Source: Plectrocnemia conspersa (lineage: Eukaryota; Arthropoda; Insecta; Trichoptera; Polycentropodidae). From it: DNA of 64,000 nt. Below the pieces are notes generated by a model. It did no database searches and was not told the origin of the DNA. It was given only the letters and a program-made list of their open reading frames with translations. Of the stretch, positions 13,599 through 26,139 are shown piece by piece (position 1 is the first letter of the stretch; each line of letters starts with the position of its first letter). The position numbers and the translations under genes are program-made. The stretch is taken from the NCBI GenBank assembly GCA_009617715.1, contig VTFK01000170.1, positions 124,001-188,000 on the forward strand, in the 5' to 3' direction.

Positions 13599-16500
13599 TT
13601 ACCGCGATCTGGGCACGTGACGTTTCATGTGTAACGCCAGATGGTCGCTCCTGGCGAAGCATCGTTCGCAGACGTAACACTTGAATGGCTTAGCTCCCGT
13701 GTGCTTGCGAAAATGGCGTGTCAGTTCGTCGGATCTTGCGAATTTCCATTCGCACTCTGGCCACTGGCAAGTGTAGGGCTTTTCTCCTAAAAATCACATA
13801 GCTATACCATTATGTTGCGTTTAAAAGCCGCTACGGGCAATTATGTACATACAAAATCGCTAGCAATCACATATACTACATAAAAAACTCGCTGCTTGGC
13901 ATTATCAAAACGCACCATTTTCGCAACGCATTTTTTTCTTTTAAAAACATGCTTTAAATGCTTATTACCTGTGTGTATACGCTGGTGAGCTTTCAAGTGT
14001 GAGCTTTTTGTGTATATCTTGTTGCAACCTGAAAGTATTAATTAAAATTAAATTCATAATTTATTTTGATTATTAAACACATTTATCCATATATAATAAA
14101 ATGCATTTAATAAAAAAAAAACATGGTATAATAATATCAAATTTTGATTTCGGTTTAATTTGATGTCAATCCATTTTAAACATCCATTTGTTATTTAGGA
14201 CTTAATGTAATCATTTGTATAAATAATAATACAAATGTGATTGAATCATAAACTATTTTAACTGTATTACAAAATAATTTTGTCCCTTTACTACAAACAA
14301 ATTACTACGATTTATTTATGGGTCTGACGTGGGATCTTCCACTTTTGAAAGTAAATGTATAAAATAATATTATAGACAAGTTTGGCAAAAACTAGTCTAT
14401 AATATGGTGATGCAACCATATAGTATATTCTTTATTATCTAAGCTAATGCTGAGAAAGAAAGGCACAGAAAATTAAAAAATACGGATAATCCGAACCATC
14501 AATTTTTATTTCGTTTTAAAATATGTATAATATATTTACAATACAGATTATTGTTTTTTTATTCATTAAATAAATAGATGATTCTCGTTTGCAATTGAGA
14601 ATCTCTCAATACTATTAGAAAATCTATTATATCGTTATATTTGATACCCCTTTAGTCGTGTAGAGTAAGTCAGTGCCATCTTGTGACTAGCGTAGTTCTC
14701 ATTATCACTCTTTCTCTTCCTTTTAAGTGACAATAAAAACAACATCCGCATTATTCAAGCATTGAAAATCTGGCTCCTCAATATTTTCCTGATCGACATT
14801 TCCAAAGCTTTTTAAATTTTGCATTAATCTGCATTTTTAGATACATATATCACAGAACCTTTAAATAATCTAAGTATTTTGCTTTTCTAATCTCCAAAAG
14901 TTTTATTTTATGAGTTCCAGCTGTATTTCCGCAACACATTACTGAATTATTATTAAAAAAACATATTTATGCATGGTTAATCCGCACTCGGATAGCTTCA
15001 TAAGATTCCCATGTCATCTGGACGAAGTACCGTTACACGAAAGAGCATGCTTTATCTCTTTCTTCGATGCATGTGACACCACTCCCACTTTTATTTCTAG
15101 GGAATCGGCGTCAGTTCTGGATTGTTAAATGAATAAATTTGATTAACCTACAATACCACTAACTTCATTCCATAATTTTACTACTTATGTGTCTGATTTT
15201 TTTAAATTTTGTGCGGAATTTTACCGATATTTTAAATAAATATAATTATTATAGTCATTATTAAATGTATTCCTACTCTTTTTGTTTCCAAAAGCAATAA
15301 AATATTTATATTTATTATAAGAAAAGAGTATTATAATATAATAAAAATAAAATGATAAATATTTCTTTAGAAGCGCAAGGTAACACCCCCACGGTGTATG
15401 GCTGAGAGGCAAATAGAAGTGGATTCTAATTAGAATGTAACGGTAAACCGTCGAGCTCGATAGGGATGCACCCGGATAATCGGGAGCACACTATGATATT
15501 TAGTATATTTTTTATTTCATACCTTGATGATTTTTCATATACATACATATACTACAGAACAATAAGCCGCTTTGATCTAAATAATAATGTATCGCTGTGT
15601 ATTAATTTAATGTAGTTTAGTTATCCTGTCTATGTACTTTATTGTAATACGCCAAACACTAAATTTCTTTTATTACTTTCGCCGTAGATTTAAAACATTA
15701 TACGCTAACTTTAATCGATATTAGTCATGCAACCCAACACATATATACTTATGTGTTCCATATGAATACGGAGAATCTTTGTGTAAAATTATCCATGAAC
15801 GTACAAATTGTATAATGTGAATAATTCTTAATAAATTTAATATTATGATTGCAAATCGAATTAATTTAAAGCTGCTTTGGTCAATAATACTAACAAATTA
15901 GTATTAACATAAAAAAATGCCAAAGGTATTTGTATATATGGTATATTTTAGCTGACCCTGTAATTGAATTTTTACTTCCATTTTCATTTAGGTGCAACAA
16001 ATAAGTTTTTTTTCAATATAAACATTCACCAAAAATAACTAAGCAGGTAAGAGAGTATGGTCTAGGTACTGATACTATGATGAAGTGCAATAAATATTAT
16101 ACTTTTTTTAGTCATTGAATGAATCTGGTATAGAAATGTTTTGTGTCATAACATTTTGATTATAGCTATAAGTGTTAGTGATTACATTAATTTTAAATTG
16201 TTGTGTACGTATTATAAACAAAACATAACCATTTTTATCCTAAAATAACATTAGAAATAATAAAGCAAATTTAAAAAATGATTTAATGAGACATTCTGGT
16301 AACTGATAATTTTATTATACTAATATATAAATAATAGCAATAATTGATAATAGTATGTTTACATTAAAATCTCTGGTTGAAACAGAACTTCAGCTAACCA
16401 ATGAAGAATTGTTGTAAAAACGTTGTTGCATTCTGGTTACTGGATGTTTTTTATTTCTCGAGAAATGAAAATTCTCATTTTCATAATAATACAGTACTAT

Positions 16501-19500
16501 AATATTGATGATCGTAGAAGAGAACAAAATTCAATAAAATGATGATTTGTTATAAATAATGCAAATAATATAAGGACCGAATTGATCGATCTACTTTGAT
16601 TAATTGCAGAGCTATGAAAAAAATTCAGGCTCTTAAATTGTAAGAAAAATTGGCAATAACAGCTGTTGCTACTTTACATTTTTCATATTTCGAACAATAT
16701 AAAGATAAAAACCAATTTGGATTATTGAAAAAAATTAAATTCGCCGACGGGCAAATTTTTTTTTGCGATTTGCCGATTCCTACACTAAGTGTTTTTACTT
16801 ATGTAATAATTAATGTAATTCTTAGAAAACTAATGGAAAGATAAGGCCGACTAGAGTGGTTGAGAACTAAACATTTTTGCCATTAAAATACATCCGAATT
16901 CAATTAAAAGCTTCTAAGAAAGCACGAGACTCACCCTTTCTTATGCAGCGGTATAAATTAAATACAGCGATTGTAAAACACTGTATTTAAATTAACTTTT
17001 AACAAAAAAAATCTCTCGAGAGATGAGAATTCTTGATTTGGCATTTTTTTCGAGAAATTCTCGAGATGAAACATTAATTTTAACGTTATGTTCAAAGGAC
17101 ATCGGAAAATTAAATAAAATAACCACCCAAGGAGCTAACAAGGACAAGTGGAGAAACACGCTTAATTCATTGTTATAAAGTAAGACAATGTAAGTCGGAA
17201 AAAACAATGCCTTTCCTGAATTTAAAGCTATTTCCAATCAAAAGTCCGGGTTAACACTTTAAAACGTTACGTTATTCGTTTCATGAAATGTACACGTAAT
17301 CATTCATTATGAATTATTAAAACTCTTCGTGAAATGGTTACTGTAGATGCTTATTGCCGACAATTACAAAGAATAAACCAGAAACTTAAGGATAAACGTC
17401 CATATTTATTTAAGAAAGGAGATAATTTTTCATCACGACAATGCATACCTCACAAAGCAAAACTGCCACGTAAAAAATTCAGTGTTTAAACTATATTTTA
17501 TACCTTTGTGTAAACAAATAATAAGTAAATCATCAGCGATTTATTTTTACTACATTTATACGTGTCTTAACTTTTAAGATTAACTATTGGGGTAAACCTT
17601 AATACCATCATCTCTTTCTGACTTATGGATATTAAAAAAATAAATATATTGTTATGAGCGAATATTTGATTGTTAGTATTTGTTGTGTCAGACTACGAAT
17701 TCTTATTATTATTTGTCAATATACTATGGTCGTTTTGTAAATGTATCACAGCTTCAATATAATGATTCTTGTATGCGGAACGTGATATGTTCGACCCAAA
17801 CGATACATTCTGTTATAACTTGATGCTAATATTAGAAAAATATGTTGTAGGTTACCCATGAATTCGCAGTGGTGTACTCGTCGCCTCTCCAATTCTGGAT
17901 TGTTTCTTCTGTTGCATCTGGTGGGATGTGGAGCCGTCGGCTGCGGTGGTGCTTGAGGGTTTTGGGGCACCATACTAGGAGGCAGCGGCGGCGGCACCTG
18001 TAAGGGCGGCCTCGGAGCCGGATAGGGCGGGGGCGGCGTTCTCCTTGGAACACCCTGTAGAGCAAAACAACGCATGGCATATAGCATGAGTAAATCTTAG
18101 TAAACATATGACAGTTTTTACGCAGTCTTGGACATGCAAATATATAGACATATATCATTTTAAAAAATCTTTCGAATCAAGAAATGATACTTGTAAATGA
18201 TATGAATGGTGAATCATTTTCGATTAATCTAATACATCTCAAAGGCAGGCAAATCATTTCAATGTGTGACTTGAAGACAATAGACTACATTAAAAAATAT
18301 ATGAATGCTTCGAGTAAGTTTTGTAGAACACTATTTTTTTAAATTTAATGGTCAACGTTGGTATACTTACTATGATAATTCCAAAGTATCATTGTTACTC
18401 TTTATTTTCGAAACTTAATATTATTCACCAAAAACGCGTAAGTTTTGCAATAAACTATGCAACAAACAATTTATCGATTTAAGAGTGCATTTCTAGTGCA
18501 CATAAAAGACGAAGATGAATATTTTAGTGGTCCAATTAATTTCTTAAATTTTTTGAATTACCACAGCATAAAATAGTTTGAAGAATTTAGATTCGCTTAA
18601 CATATGTTGTGAAGTGGATTCAATTCCCAATTATCATAGCCTCATTAATAATTTACTTTGTGCCAGAAATTTACCTAAGAGGTGTATTTTCTGACTTGGG
18701 CAAAACACTTCTGCTGAGTGTAACTAGGAAAATAATACGGAGATTAAACTATTAATATAATATTACAACCCATTAAATAATTAACAACCTTTAAGGTGAT
18801 ATTGGCATAGTAAAAACTATTTGAATATATAATACATACACTAAAGATGTAATAATATAATGTATCGAGCTGGCAATAAAATATGTGGGAAACGAACTTA
18901 GCAAAGAAGGTAAAAATTTAGATATTAAACTGGCATAAATGCGAAACGAAATTATTTATAGTTTATTCTAACGGCGCACACTATAAAATCTCACGAGCTT
19001 CACAACCAGCGAGACATTTATGCCTTAAATGCTGTTAAATATTGTCAATTTTGCACGCTAGTGTGTTGAATGTAGTATTTTACATACGATATGGCTGTTT
19101 GCTGGAAACGAAAATACCATGTAGATAATAATAAAAACGAGTTTTCACTGCACACATCAGCGTGTCCTTAATAATTCGATTTTGCGCTATATCGATACCA
19201 GTGATAGAGGTACAACTCTGAAAGCAAACACTCAGTTGTCGTAAAAATCAATTAATTAAATAAAGCGATAAATATATTGTACAACTCATATGTAATACTG
19301 CCATATCAAATTAGTAAGTTACCGTAAAGAAGCAGCACAGAAAATAAGTTCGAATCGGTGAATTAAAATAACATGTTAAAAGAAAGGAACTAGTAAATAG
19401 TATAAATAATTTTAATAAAACTTCCTGCTCCTTGTGATTAGAATTACTAAATTATGTACCAAATTAAATTTATTATTTAAAATAAATCTCCACAAATCAG

Positions 19501-20759
19501 GAAACGATAAAGTTTTAAGCAACCAGCTAATTTTATTGAACAGGATTAGGATTATAAGGAATTTATGAAACACAGAAAATATTTATAAGAAGATTTTATT
19601 TAAAAGTTTAATGTTTGGACTAAGTTTTTGATTATGATTTACTAATTTACTAAGCTATGTATTGGTCTGAGAGTAACAAATATGATGATGCAGAATAGTC
19701 AGAGATTACATCACAATTGTTAAAAGCTCGGTAAATATGAAATGGAAAATTTAATGTTGTCGTCGTAGGGGAAAAATATTAAGGAATAAAAATAAAGAGG
19801 CGCAAGATTAAAAATTAAATTATTGTTGATATGTTATGATGACCCTTATGAAGTTTTAAATAACTTATAAAAACAATTTTTTAATCAAGTACAGAAGAGT
19901 TTGAGATAAAGTATTTTTAAATCAAGAGTAATTATCATATTTAAAAAAAAAAAAATCCCAACAAATAAAAAATAAATATCAAATTCGATTTGTGTTGAAT
20001 TGTGTCAACGTTTTTTAGATTTAGGATTTATATAAATTGTGATTCACAAGCCGAAAATCAATATGCTCAATGAAAATATAGAGGAGCTAAGTTTTACTAT
20101 TTTAAAATGTGACTGACGGAGATAATATTCCAAAAATGCTATATTAATTTCAGTAAAGTATATAATTTTAGGTTGTATTTATTAATATTTATATACTAAT
20201 ATTTAGTTGTATGCAATATAGATATCTTTAATCTGGAGAAGCTGGGCAATGATGGATTTTGATTACAATATTTTATATACTTCGCAAATTTGTAATGAAA
20301 TAATACAAATATATTACGCACTATATTATTGGAGTGAAGGTTATTTACCTGTAATGAGTTTCCAGGAGAACCGGGATCTGACGATGGAGGAGTTAAAGGT
20401 CCCATGTATAGGCGCGGTGGGGGCGCCGGGGGCGCAGGTGGCGCTGGAGGGTAGGGCAGCTGCACTGGATATGTAGGGGCTCTGGTGCTCAGCCTCTCCT
20501 GCTTTACGTCCAGAGGCGCCAACAGGGGCGAAGGTGACATTCCATCTTCGTTCTCCAACTTGACAAATGGACCCAAAGGCGCCAGCATAGAGGCATTCTC
20601 GGGGTCTATGTTTCTTATGGAGGAAGCAATGTCCTCCCAAAGGGCGGGCCTCAAGAAAGGGTCGTCGCATCTTCCGGTTCCGTTCTCAAAGATGTCCAAG
20701 CCCATGGAGGGGGAATTCTCCCCCTCCTCTTTGCCTAGAAGACTGTCCAGATCGCTTGT
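13599..20759 (-). CDS. dar1: Krueppel-like factor of KLF5/dar1 type, 3' four exons (20759-20349, 18054-17856, 14028-13969, 13786-13599)
   Basis: Exons of 411, 199, 60 and 188 nt join in frame to 285 residues plus stop (13599-13601), with GT/AG at every junction. Exon A encodes an acidic region, then [12 protein letters not shown] and [11 protein letters not shown] motifs. Exon B has a proline-rich segment with PPPPYP (a PY motif) and the block [15 protein letters not shown], close to the KLF5 sequence before finger 1. The fingers follow: C-x4-C-x12-H-x3-H, the same again, then C-x2-C-x12-H-x3-H, with linkers TGEKPY and TGAKPF and an RSDELTRH / RSDHLALH helix pair. Finger 1 spans the exon B/C junction. 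KLFs are nuclear activators or repressors that bind GC/CACCC boxes; Drosophila dar1 shapes neuronal dendrites. I first considered luna (KLF6/7), but the pre-finger block and the [10 protein letters not shown] finger favour dar1. The 5' end is missing. The exons are GC-rich against AT-rich introns. Confidence 0.92.
13787..13968 (-). other. KLF intron between finger-1 and finger-2/3 exons
   Basis: A 182-bp intron with donor gtaataag (reading the - strand from 13968) and acceptor ttttag ending at 13787. It splits the glycine codon of the TGEKPY linker. Confidence 0.85.
14029..15364 (-). other. KLF intron, distal part
   Basis: AT-rich intron DNA. Fragments around 14480-14500 and 14975-14995 contain ggataatccgaa-like words suggestive of decayed pogo-type termini, but the ends are not paired well enough to call an element. 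Confidence 0.5.
15371..15495 (+). other. Compact structured GC-rich island within the KLF intron
   Basis: A 125-nt GC-rich patch in an AT-rich intron made almost entirely of short self-complementary words: acacc/ggtgt (15383-15397), attctaattagaat (15423-15436), acggtaaaccgt (15440-15451), cgagctcg (15452-15459) and cccggataatcggg (15471-15484). It also contains gctgaga (15401-15407). Words like gctgaga and cggataat occur in thiamine-pyrophosphate riboswitches, but here they lie ~70 nt apart and the 3' conserved segment is absent, so I do not call it one. It has no open frame. It could be an ncRNA, a transposon end or a conserved element. Confidence 0.4.
15500..16440 (-). other. KLF intron, AT-rich
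   Basis: Plain AT-rich intron sequence. I see no repeat pair, RNA gene or domain-coding frame in it. Confidence 0.5.
16445..17110. repeat. Dispersed repeat with ctcgagaa inverted words
   Basis: Around 16456 and again at 16985-17090 the sequence carries self-complementary ctcgaga/ttctcga words followed by gatgagaattctt-like sequence. A related block at 33755-33925 shares tttcttatgca, a gtataaa word and the tttcgagaaattctcga core. The arrangement implies a repeated element family of unknown class. No coding frame is evident. Confidence 0.5.
18055..20348 (-). other. KLF intron between exons A and B
   Basis: A 2.3-kb intron with donor gtaaataa just below 20349 and acceptor ctctacag just above 18054. 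It is AT-rich, and I see no other gene or identifiable element inside it. Confidence 0.8.
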
Positions 20760-20764
20760 CTGAA

Positions 20765-21980
20765 AACAATAAAAATCTCAGATATAATAAATGAAACACA
20801 AGCGTTTTTATAGTACTTAAGTTAAAGGTTTTACATTGGACTAATATATATTTCAAAGCCAATGCATTTTGCCACACCAATAAAATATATTTATTACGTT
20901 TATAATATATATTTATTAGTAAATATGTACAACATGTATCATAAATAATTTTAAAAGCCATAAAATGGCATCGGTAAACGAAAATGACACTACAACTGGC
21001 TTGTTGATTTACAATTTAATGGCGCACTTTTACTTTTGCAATTTATTCAGGAACATGAAATTGTAAAACATGTTTTATAATTAACAGTTATTTTTACAGA
21101 CAATTTAAATTTTAAATATATTATTTTTACATGCATTGTATTATTAAACTTATCATATATTATAATTCTTTTTAAGTAAGCTTTATATACCTGAAAAAAT
21201 TGCGTATTTTTAAACTATTATTAAATTTTTTTGTTGAATCAGATCTTTGGCTTACCATTAAGAAATTATCGCAAACACTTTAATTTCTATGTTTTACAAT
21301 ACAGTTAAATTTAAAGCGCATCGGCAAGTCGAATAGAAGAGGTTTTTGAACCCGGACTGAACTATCTGAAAATATAACAAAAGCGAGCAGAGTAACAAAT
21401 GCAATTCATTGTTGCCAAGACAAACAATATGTCTCTTTTTATATAAAATTTTATCATGGGTTTTTCGCGATAATATAAGTCGTAAAAATAGTGACTTCTC
21501 CAAATTAAATAAGTCCAGGTTAACACGCCGAAAAGATTTTCTCTGCATTTGGTGGTATGTACGCTGAATAATTCGTTGTAAATTATTATAAGTTTATTTA
21601 ATAGAAAGGATGTAATTATTACGGGTATAAAGACATTAAACTGGGAGATTCTACCACACCCTCCATATTCACGCTTCATCCGATTATTTCCTTTTCCAGT
21701 ACTTTAACTATTTATTTCTAGATTAGAGATCTGCAAGAGAGATATGAAGTAGTTGTAAATAACGACAGAAATTATTTTTAATACTTTTGTTTTAACAATT
21801 TAAAAAAAAGAATATATTTTTTATATTGATTATAAAATCCACATGTTTTTGTTACCCATAATATATACATATACTTGAATATCATAGCTAAGGACATTTT
21901 AGGCTCATTGAAGTTAACCATAGTTTTTTACCCATGTAAAATATCGTTTATTAGATAGCAAAAAGAGTCTTATTGATAAT
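20765..21980 (-). other. Presumed KLF upstream intron, AT-rich
   Basis: The acceptor gttttcag precedes 20759, so this DNA is intron if the upstream exon lies further right. The open frames of 84-105 codons here are overlapping and low-complexity, with no recognised domain. Confidence 0.5.
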
Positions 21981-21984
21981 CATA

Positions 21985-22545
21985 CAGGCTTGTCCATAAT
22001 AATGGGGCACGCCAGTAAATGTGTTATATCTTGAAAAATCGTGAAAATATAAATAAAAAACCGAAGTGCTTATTTTTAATATTTAGTAGGCCCATCTTTA
22101 GCTATTTTTACCGTTGCAACCCTTTTTGGCATACTGGCAACTAATGCTTGCGGGTAGATGGAGACAATTTTCTCCATTCCATCTGCAATTTTACTCACAG
22201 TGCAATTTTGGGTTTGTCATTGTGTTGGGCAACCGTTTCTTTTAATTTTGCCCATAAATGCTCTATATAAATAATAAAATTTAGATCTGGTGACTGTGTA
22301 GGCCATCCTGAAAGCGTTAAACCCTTTGACGCAAACTAACCCCTGCTTTTTAGCAAAGTATGGCATGAAGCGTTTTCTTGCTGAAATCAGATGATAGCGT
22401 GGTCTGTGTTTGAAGTATTTTCCAGTAGGAATCCATTAGAGTGGATTCCAACAACTACTCTCGCAAATGTTCAGGTTTACTACCCCTAATACTGCCATGC
22501 AACCCCAGAACAACGCTTCCGCCACATTATTTGACTTTGTATAGT
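21985..22545 (-). mobile_element. Tc1-like transposon fragment (3' half of transposase)
   Basis: The end at 21985 starts caggcttgtccataataatg after a TA (21983-21984). Reading the - strand gives Tc1-type transposase remains: EALFWGCMAV near 22500, a decayed QSPDLNPIEHLW-like stretch near 22290, then AKLKETVAQHND-like and ADGMEKIVSIYPQALVASMP near the C-terminus. Frames are broken by several stops and shifts. The other half and its TIR are missing beyond about 22545. It is the same family as the copy at 62432-63813. Confidence 0.85.
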
Positions 22546-22914
22546 GTATATTGTACATATTATAGAACAATAATTATAAATGATTGAACTTTGATTTATA
22601 TCTAAAATATAAGTCTGGTTTTCAATAATCGTATAAAATAATATAATGAATTTTAATCAAGAGAAAATATACGATACAATAAAAAGTTTTTTTATTTAAG
22701 CTAAAAACATTTTATAGCGATTTTACTATTATAATAAATAAAAAAATATATTATATACTTATGTACAACAATATTTTTTATTGATTTTGTATAAAAATAA
22801 AGTCGACGCTATCTAAAAAATATAAGAAAATAAATACAATGGTACATTGCATGATATTTTTATCGAAAAAAAAAATTAGAATTCTCATGAAATGTTCTTT
22901 TGTTAAAACATTAA

Positions 22915-23065
22915 TTTATACGAATATTTCTAAATAGTTTACAACTGCTATTTTAAAAACAAATAATAGTTGCAAATCTGAAAAATTCGCAGCTTCATTC
23001 AGAGCAGGTAGTTATAAAAGAGACAAAGTAATAACTATTATATAATTTACACGCATAAACATTGA
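22915..23065. repeat. Dispersed repeat, copy 1 (pair with 40675-40900)
   Basis: Words such as cgaatattt, gtttacaac-gct and gagcaggtagttataaaag occur here and, in the same order and spacing order, at 40675-40900. The element class is unknown and no frame is conserved. Confidence 0.5.
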
Positions 23066-23289
23066 GCCAAATTCTTGTGAATAAAATCACAGAAAAGATT
23101 TTCTACATATAATGATGTTTTATATGTAGAAAACACTAAATTAATAAATATGAAATCATCATATAAGTTTTCACCTGAAACGAGTTTATTTAGTTTTAGT
23201 ATTTTTTTTGTAATCTGACTTTTTATCCTGACATTAAGTAAAACTTGTATTATTAAATCTCAATTGTGATGAATCGCTGGTGGGCGTTT

Positions 23290-23850
23290 CATCATAACTA
23301 TTAATCAATAATTTTTCTCATTAATTTTCCAATCGATCAATATATTAGCCAATTTCTAAAGATGTGTCTCTATTCTTTTCTTATATTTCCGTTTTGCGAT
23401 TTCCACTTTTTCCACACCAAGTCTTGGAAATAACACGGAACATCCAATACTACCCTTAAATTTCTATTTTACAACCATTCAATTATTTCTATGTTGAAGT
23501 TGCATGCTGATCCCCAGAGTTAAATAACGTACATCCAAATTGGCTTAAGGTTAGATTTGTAAATAAGCAGCTTATTCCTTACTGTCAGTAATGAGGTTTT
23601 GATCATTAGCGAGAGTCCTAGATGCTATATTTTACTCCAAATATGGGTAAACGAAACATTGACAGACTTTATACTAAAAATACGCAGCCATTCTTGTATT
23701 TTTTTAGGTTTTATTGGAGATAAGTAGACGCTATAATATAATAACTGTGTCGTCAGCAAAGGTTCTGCAGGTAGTTGGAAAGTCTGCTGTATATAATAAC
23801 TACAATACTGGCCCTGATACACTGTCCTGACGTACTCCTTATTTTATTGG
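23290..23850 (-). pseudogene. Jockey-clade LINE reverse-transcriptase relic
   Basis: On the - strand, from about 23840 downward, the translation shows GPVL-LLYTADFPTT followed by TFADDT (23746-23760), the catalytic YADD/FADD motif of non-LTR reverse transcriptases. Further down come LLIYKSNLKPIWMYVI, LWGSACNFNIEII and VVLDVPCYF, the typical C-terminal block of jockey-clade RTs (KPIWTYG-LWG-SN-I-LQR-...-DAPWY). Stops and frame shifts interrupt it, so it is dead. Confidence 0.85.
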
Positions 23851-24099
23851 ACAGTCGAAAGATTTTTCGTCTTAATATTTTACTATGAAATATCAACCTT
23901 TTAGATATGACTTATAATTTCATATTCATTTGCCAAACGTATATCGAGGAAAGCAGCTGTTTAATAAAATATGAGAGTACCTATTTTATCTATATGAAAT
24001 TTTTATCTTTATATCACTTGTTTACCTGTTATCGAACTTAGGAACTTATAAAATAAAAATACAATATCAAACACGTTTAAGAAATTTGCCTCGAGACTA

Positions 24100-24530
24100 C
24101 ATTAACTGTATCTGTACTACACAATCTCCGCGTCGATTTATGTGTTGCATTTTGGTTCGAGGAACATCATTGAAGCGTCGCTTATGAGAGGCGAAAGCCG
24201 AAAAGAAGAACACCAAACGAATATATAATAAAAAAATAAAACACCAACCGAATAAATGGTTCATTATTGTTTGGAAATGTTGAAGAGTGCGTGTAATTTG
24301 GTACTGGAACATGCTCCGGAGAGGAAATTAGCATACAATGAGAAGAGTTGGTGCGTGGGCACGACACGGTCGTTGTCATTTTGTCGGTCGCATGTGATTG
24401 TGTTCACCTGGGTGTATGTATGTGTGTATTCAACACAACATCGATAAGTTTTCAATCGGGACAAAATGAAATCTGAGGTCCCGCGAAGGGACCCACATTC
24501 GGATTATCACGCGCATATATTAAAAGTGAC
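24100..24530. other. GC-richer nonrepetitive island
   Basis: About 430 bp of more balanced composition between AT-rich flanks. It contains a small GC hairpin, ggtcccgcgaagggacc, at about 24478-24494. Overlapping open frames on both strands have no domain and look incidental. If the KLF gene extends to the right, this is a candidate intronic regulatory element. Confidence 0.35.
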
Positions 24531-24664
24531 CGTTTTATGAATGAATTTTTGGATGACATATTTTTGTATGTGTAACGGAATATTGTTATGTAAATCTATA
24601 TCGATCAAATTAACTTTTACTATTAATATTTTATATTAATAATAAATTGATTTCCATAATAAGC

Positions 24665-24727
24665 TTTTGTACAAATGATTCTTGAATATAATATATATAA
24701 TTATATTCAAGAATCATTTGTACAAAA
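24665..24727. repeat. Perfect 28-bp-arm hairpin
   Basis: Arms 24665-24692 and 24700-24727 are exact complements around a 7-nt atatata centre. Because the match is perfect, the structure is either recent or maintained. It is too short for a typical MITE, but could be a hairpin RNA or a replication-slippage palindrome. Confidence 0.9.
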
Positions 24728-25029
24728 TTGAATATAATTAGGACATATTTTTTATAATATTAATATTTTAAATTGTTTCATGTCCTTTCTCTCATTAACT
24801 ATTTATGGTAAAATAATGTCTAATAAATTTATTCAAACGTTGTACAGAAGCTATAAAATATAATATATATATATATACTTTTGAAATAAACTACTTTATT
24901 GTAAATAGAGAAAAAAATATGTATTAATTAGAAATATAAATAAATTTTAAATAATAGTTTCAATATTTTACATATAAACATTTGTTAAAAATTAGATAAT
25001 TTTCTAGGCGAACTATAAAGTGGATTGTT

Positions 25030-26020
25030 TTATATTTCTCCTACAGATTTTCCAGCATTTATATTTTATTTTAAATAAGCTATAAATGTTTTTTTAGTCG
25101 TTATTTAATGGAAATTTTATGCAATATTTAAATATGCTCTTGGAAATTTGTAAAACTCTTTCAAACTTTTTACAAGTTGTTTCAGTTTATCATTTGACAC
25201 GTTCTACAGATTTTATTATAAGTTTTCTTTTCAGTAATAATTTTATTTTTTGGCTAATTGTAAAATTAACTTAAAGCCTTCAATTTTTATTTTATTATTT
25301 CTTTTACCATAATAGTCGATACAAAAAACAGTTTTATTTAAACGGTTTGTCTTAATATTTTTCTGTAGCACTTTTTTCAGATAAACCTATCATAATATTA
25401 TTTTAAAACATTTTTCAGTGCCATTTTTTTTAAATCATATAATATTGTTAGTAATTAACAAAGTTCTTAACTGTTTGTTTTGGATTTTCATTTCGACACT
25501 TTTTACAGATTTTATGTTTGGTATAAAAGAGGCAAAATCATACAAAATCATAAAAAATCAAAACAACGACTATACTTATTTAATTAAAAAGTTTTCCAAA
25601 ATCTGTTTGTCTTACAATTATCCTACGGCACTTTTTCCAATTTTTATGTTTGATACAAAATAATACATAAAAGTATTATTTTTAACAATTTTGTAAAGAA
25701 TGCCAAAATATATTCCCAAATTTTCCCCAAATCTGTTTAACTTAATTTTTACCAGCTTGTATATTTTATCTTATACATTTTAAAGTCGTTTTTTATTATT
25801 TATTTTGTGCAACGTTTAAGAATGCTCTTGTAAATTAAGTTTTTGCAAAAATTTTTAATTTAATATTTTCCTTCCACACTTTTTACAGATTTAATAATCG
25901 ATAAAAAAAGCAATATCCGTTTTATTTAGATCGAGTTTTAGTGTTTGTACAAAACTAAATATTTTTCTTAGCAATCTGTAAAATTTTTTGAAAGCTTTTA
26001 CCGATTCATTTTATACTTTT
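25030..26020. repeat. Degenerate tandem repeat, roughly 120-bp period
   Basis: A cactttttacagattttat-like core recurs with decay near 25045, 25195, 25365, 25487, 25612, 25750, 25868 and 25993, at spacings mostly 120-150 bp. Intervening words such as tatgctcttg-aaat and gtcgttatttaatgg also recur. This is an old satellite-like array with no coding frame. Confidence 0.6.
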
Positions 26021-26139
26021 GTGTAAGAAAATATTGCGACTCGTAAGCATGTCTCAACATTCAAGAATATATCACAGTATAAACTTAGCAATAAAACATT
26101 CGGTTTGACTTTAAATAAATGAACATCTTTATAACAAAA

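Noticed and set aside
15371..15495. Calling a TPP riboswitch
   Set aside because: Only two short motif words match, their spacing is about twice that expected, the 3' conserved segment is missing, and no animal example is known.
17746..18158. Two - strand frames of 108-113 codons starting with ATG around the proline-rich region
   Set aside because: They read through intron on both sides of KLF exon 18054-17856; only the exon part in the correct phase is coding.
13599..20759. Assignment of the KLF gene to luna (KLF6/7)
   Set aside because: The sequence before finger 1 and the finger 2 residues fit the KLF5/dar1 pattern better; luna was my first reading.
20249..20763. + strand frames of 75 and 92 codons and a - strand frame of 109 codons over KLF exon A
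   Set aside because: Shadows of the GC-rich KLF exon, which is supported by its splice phases and by the downstream zinc fingers.
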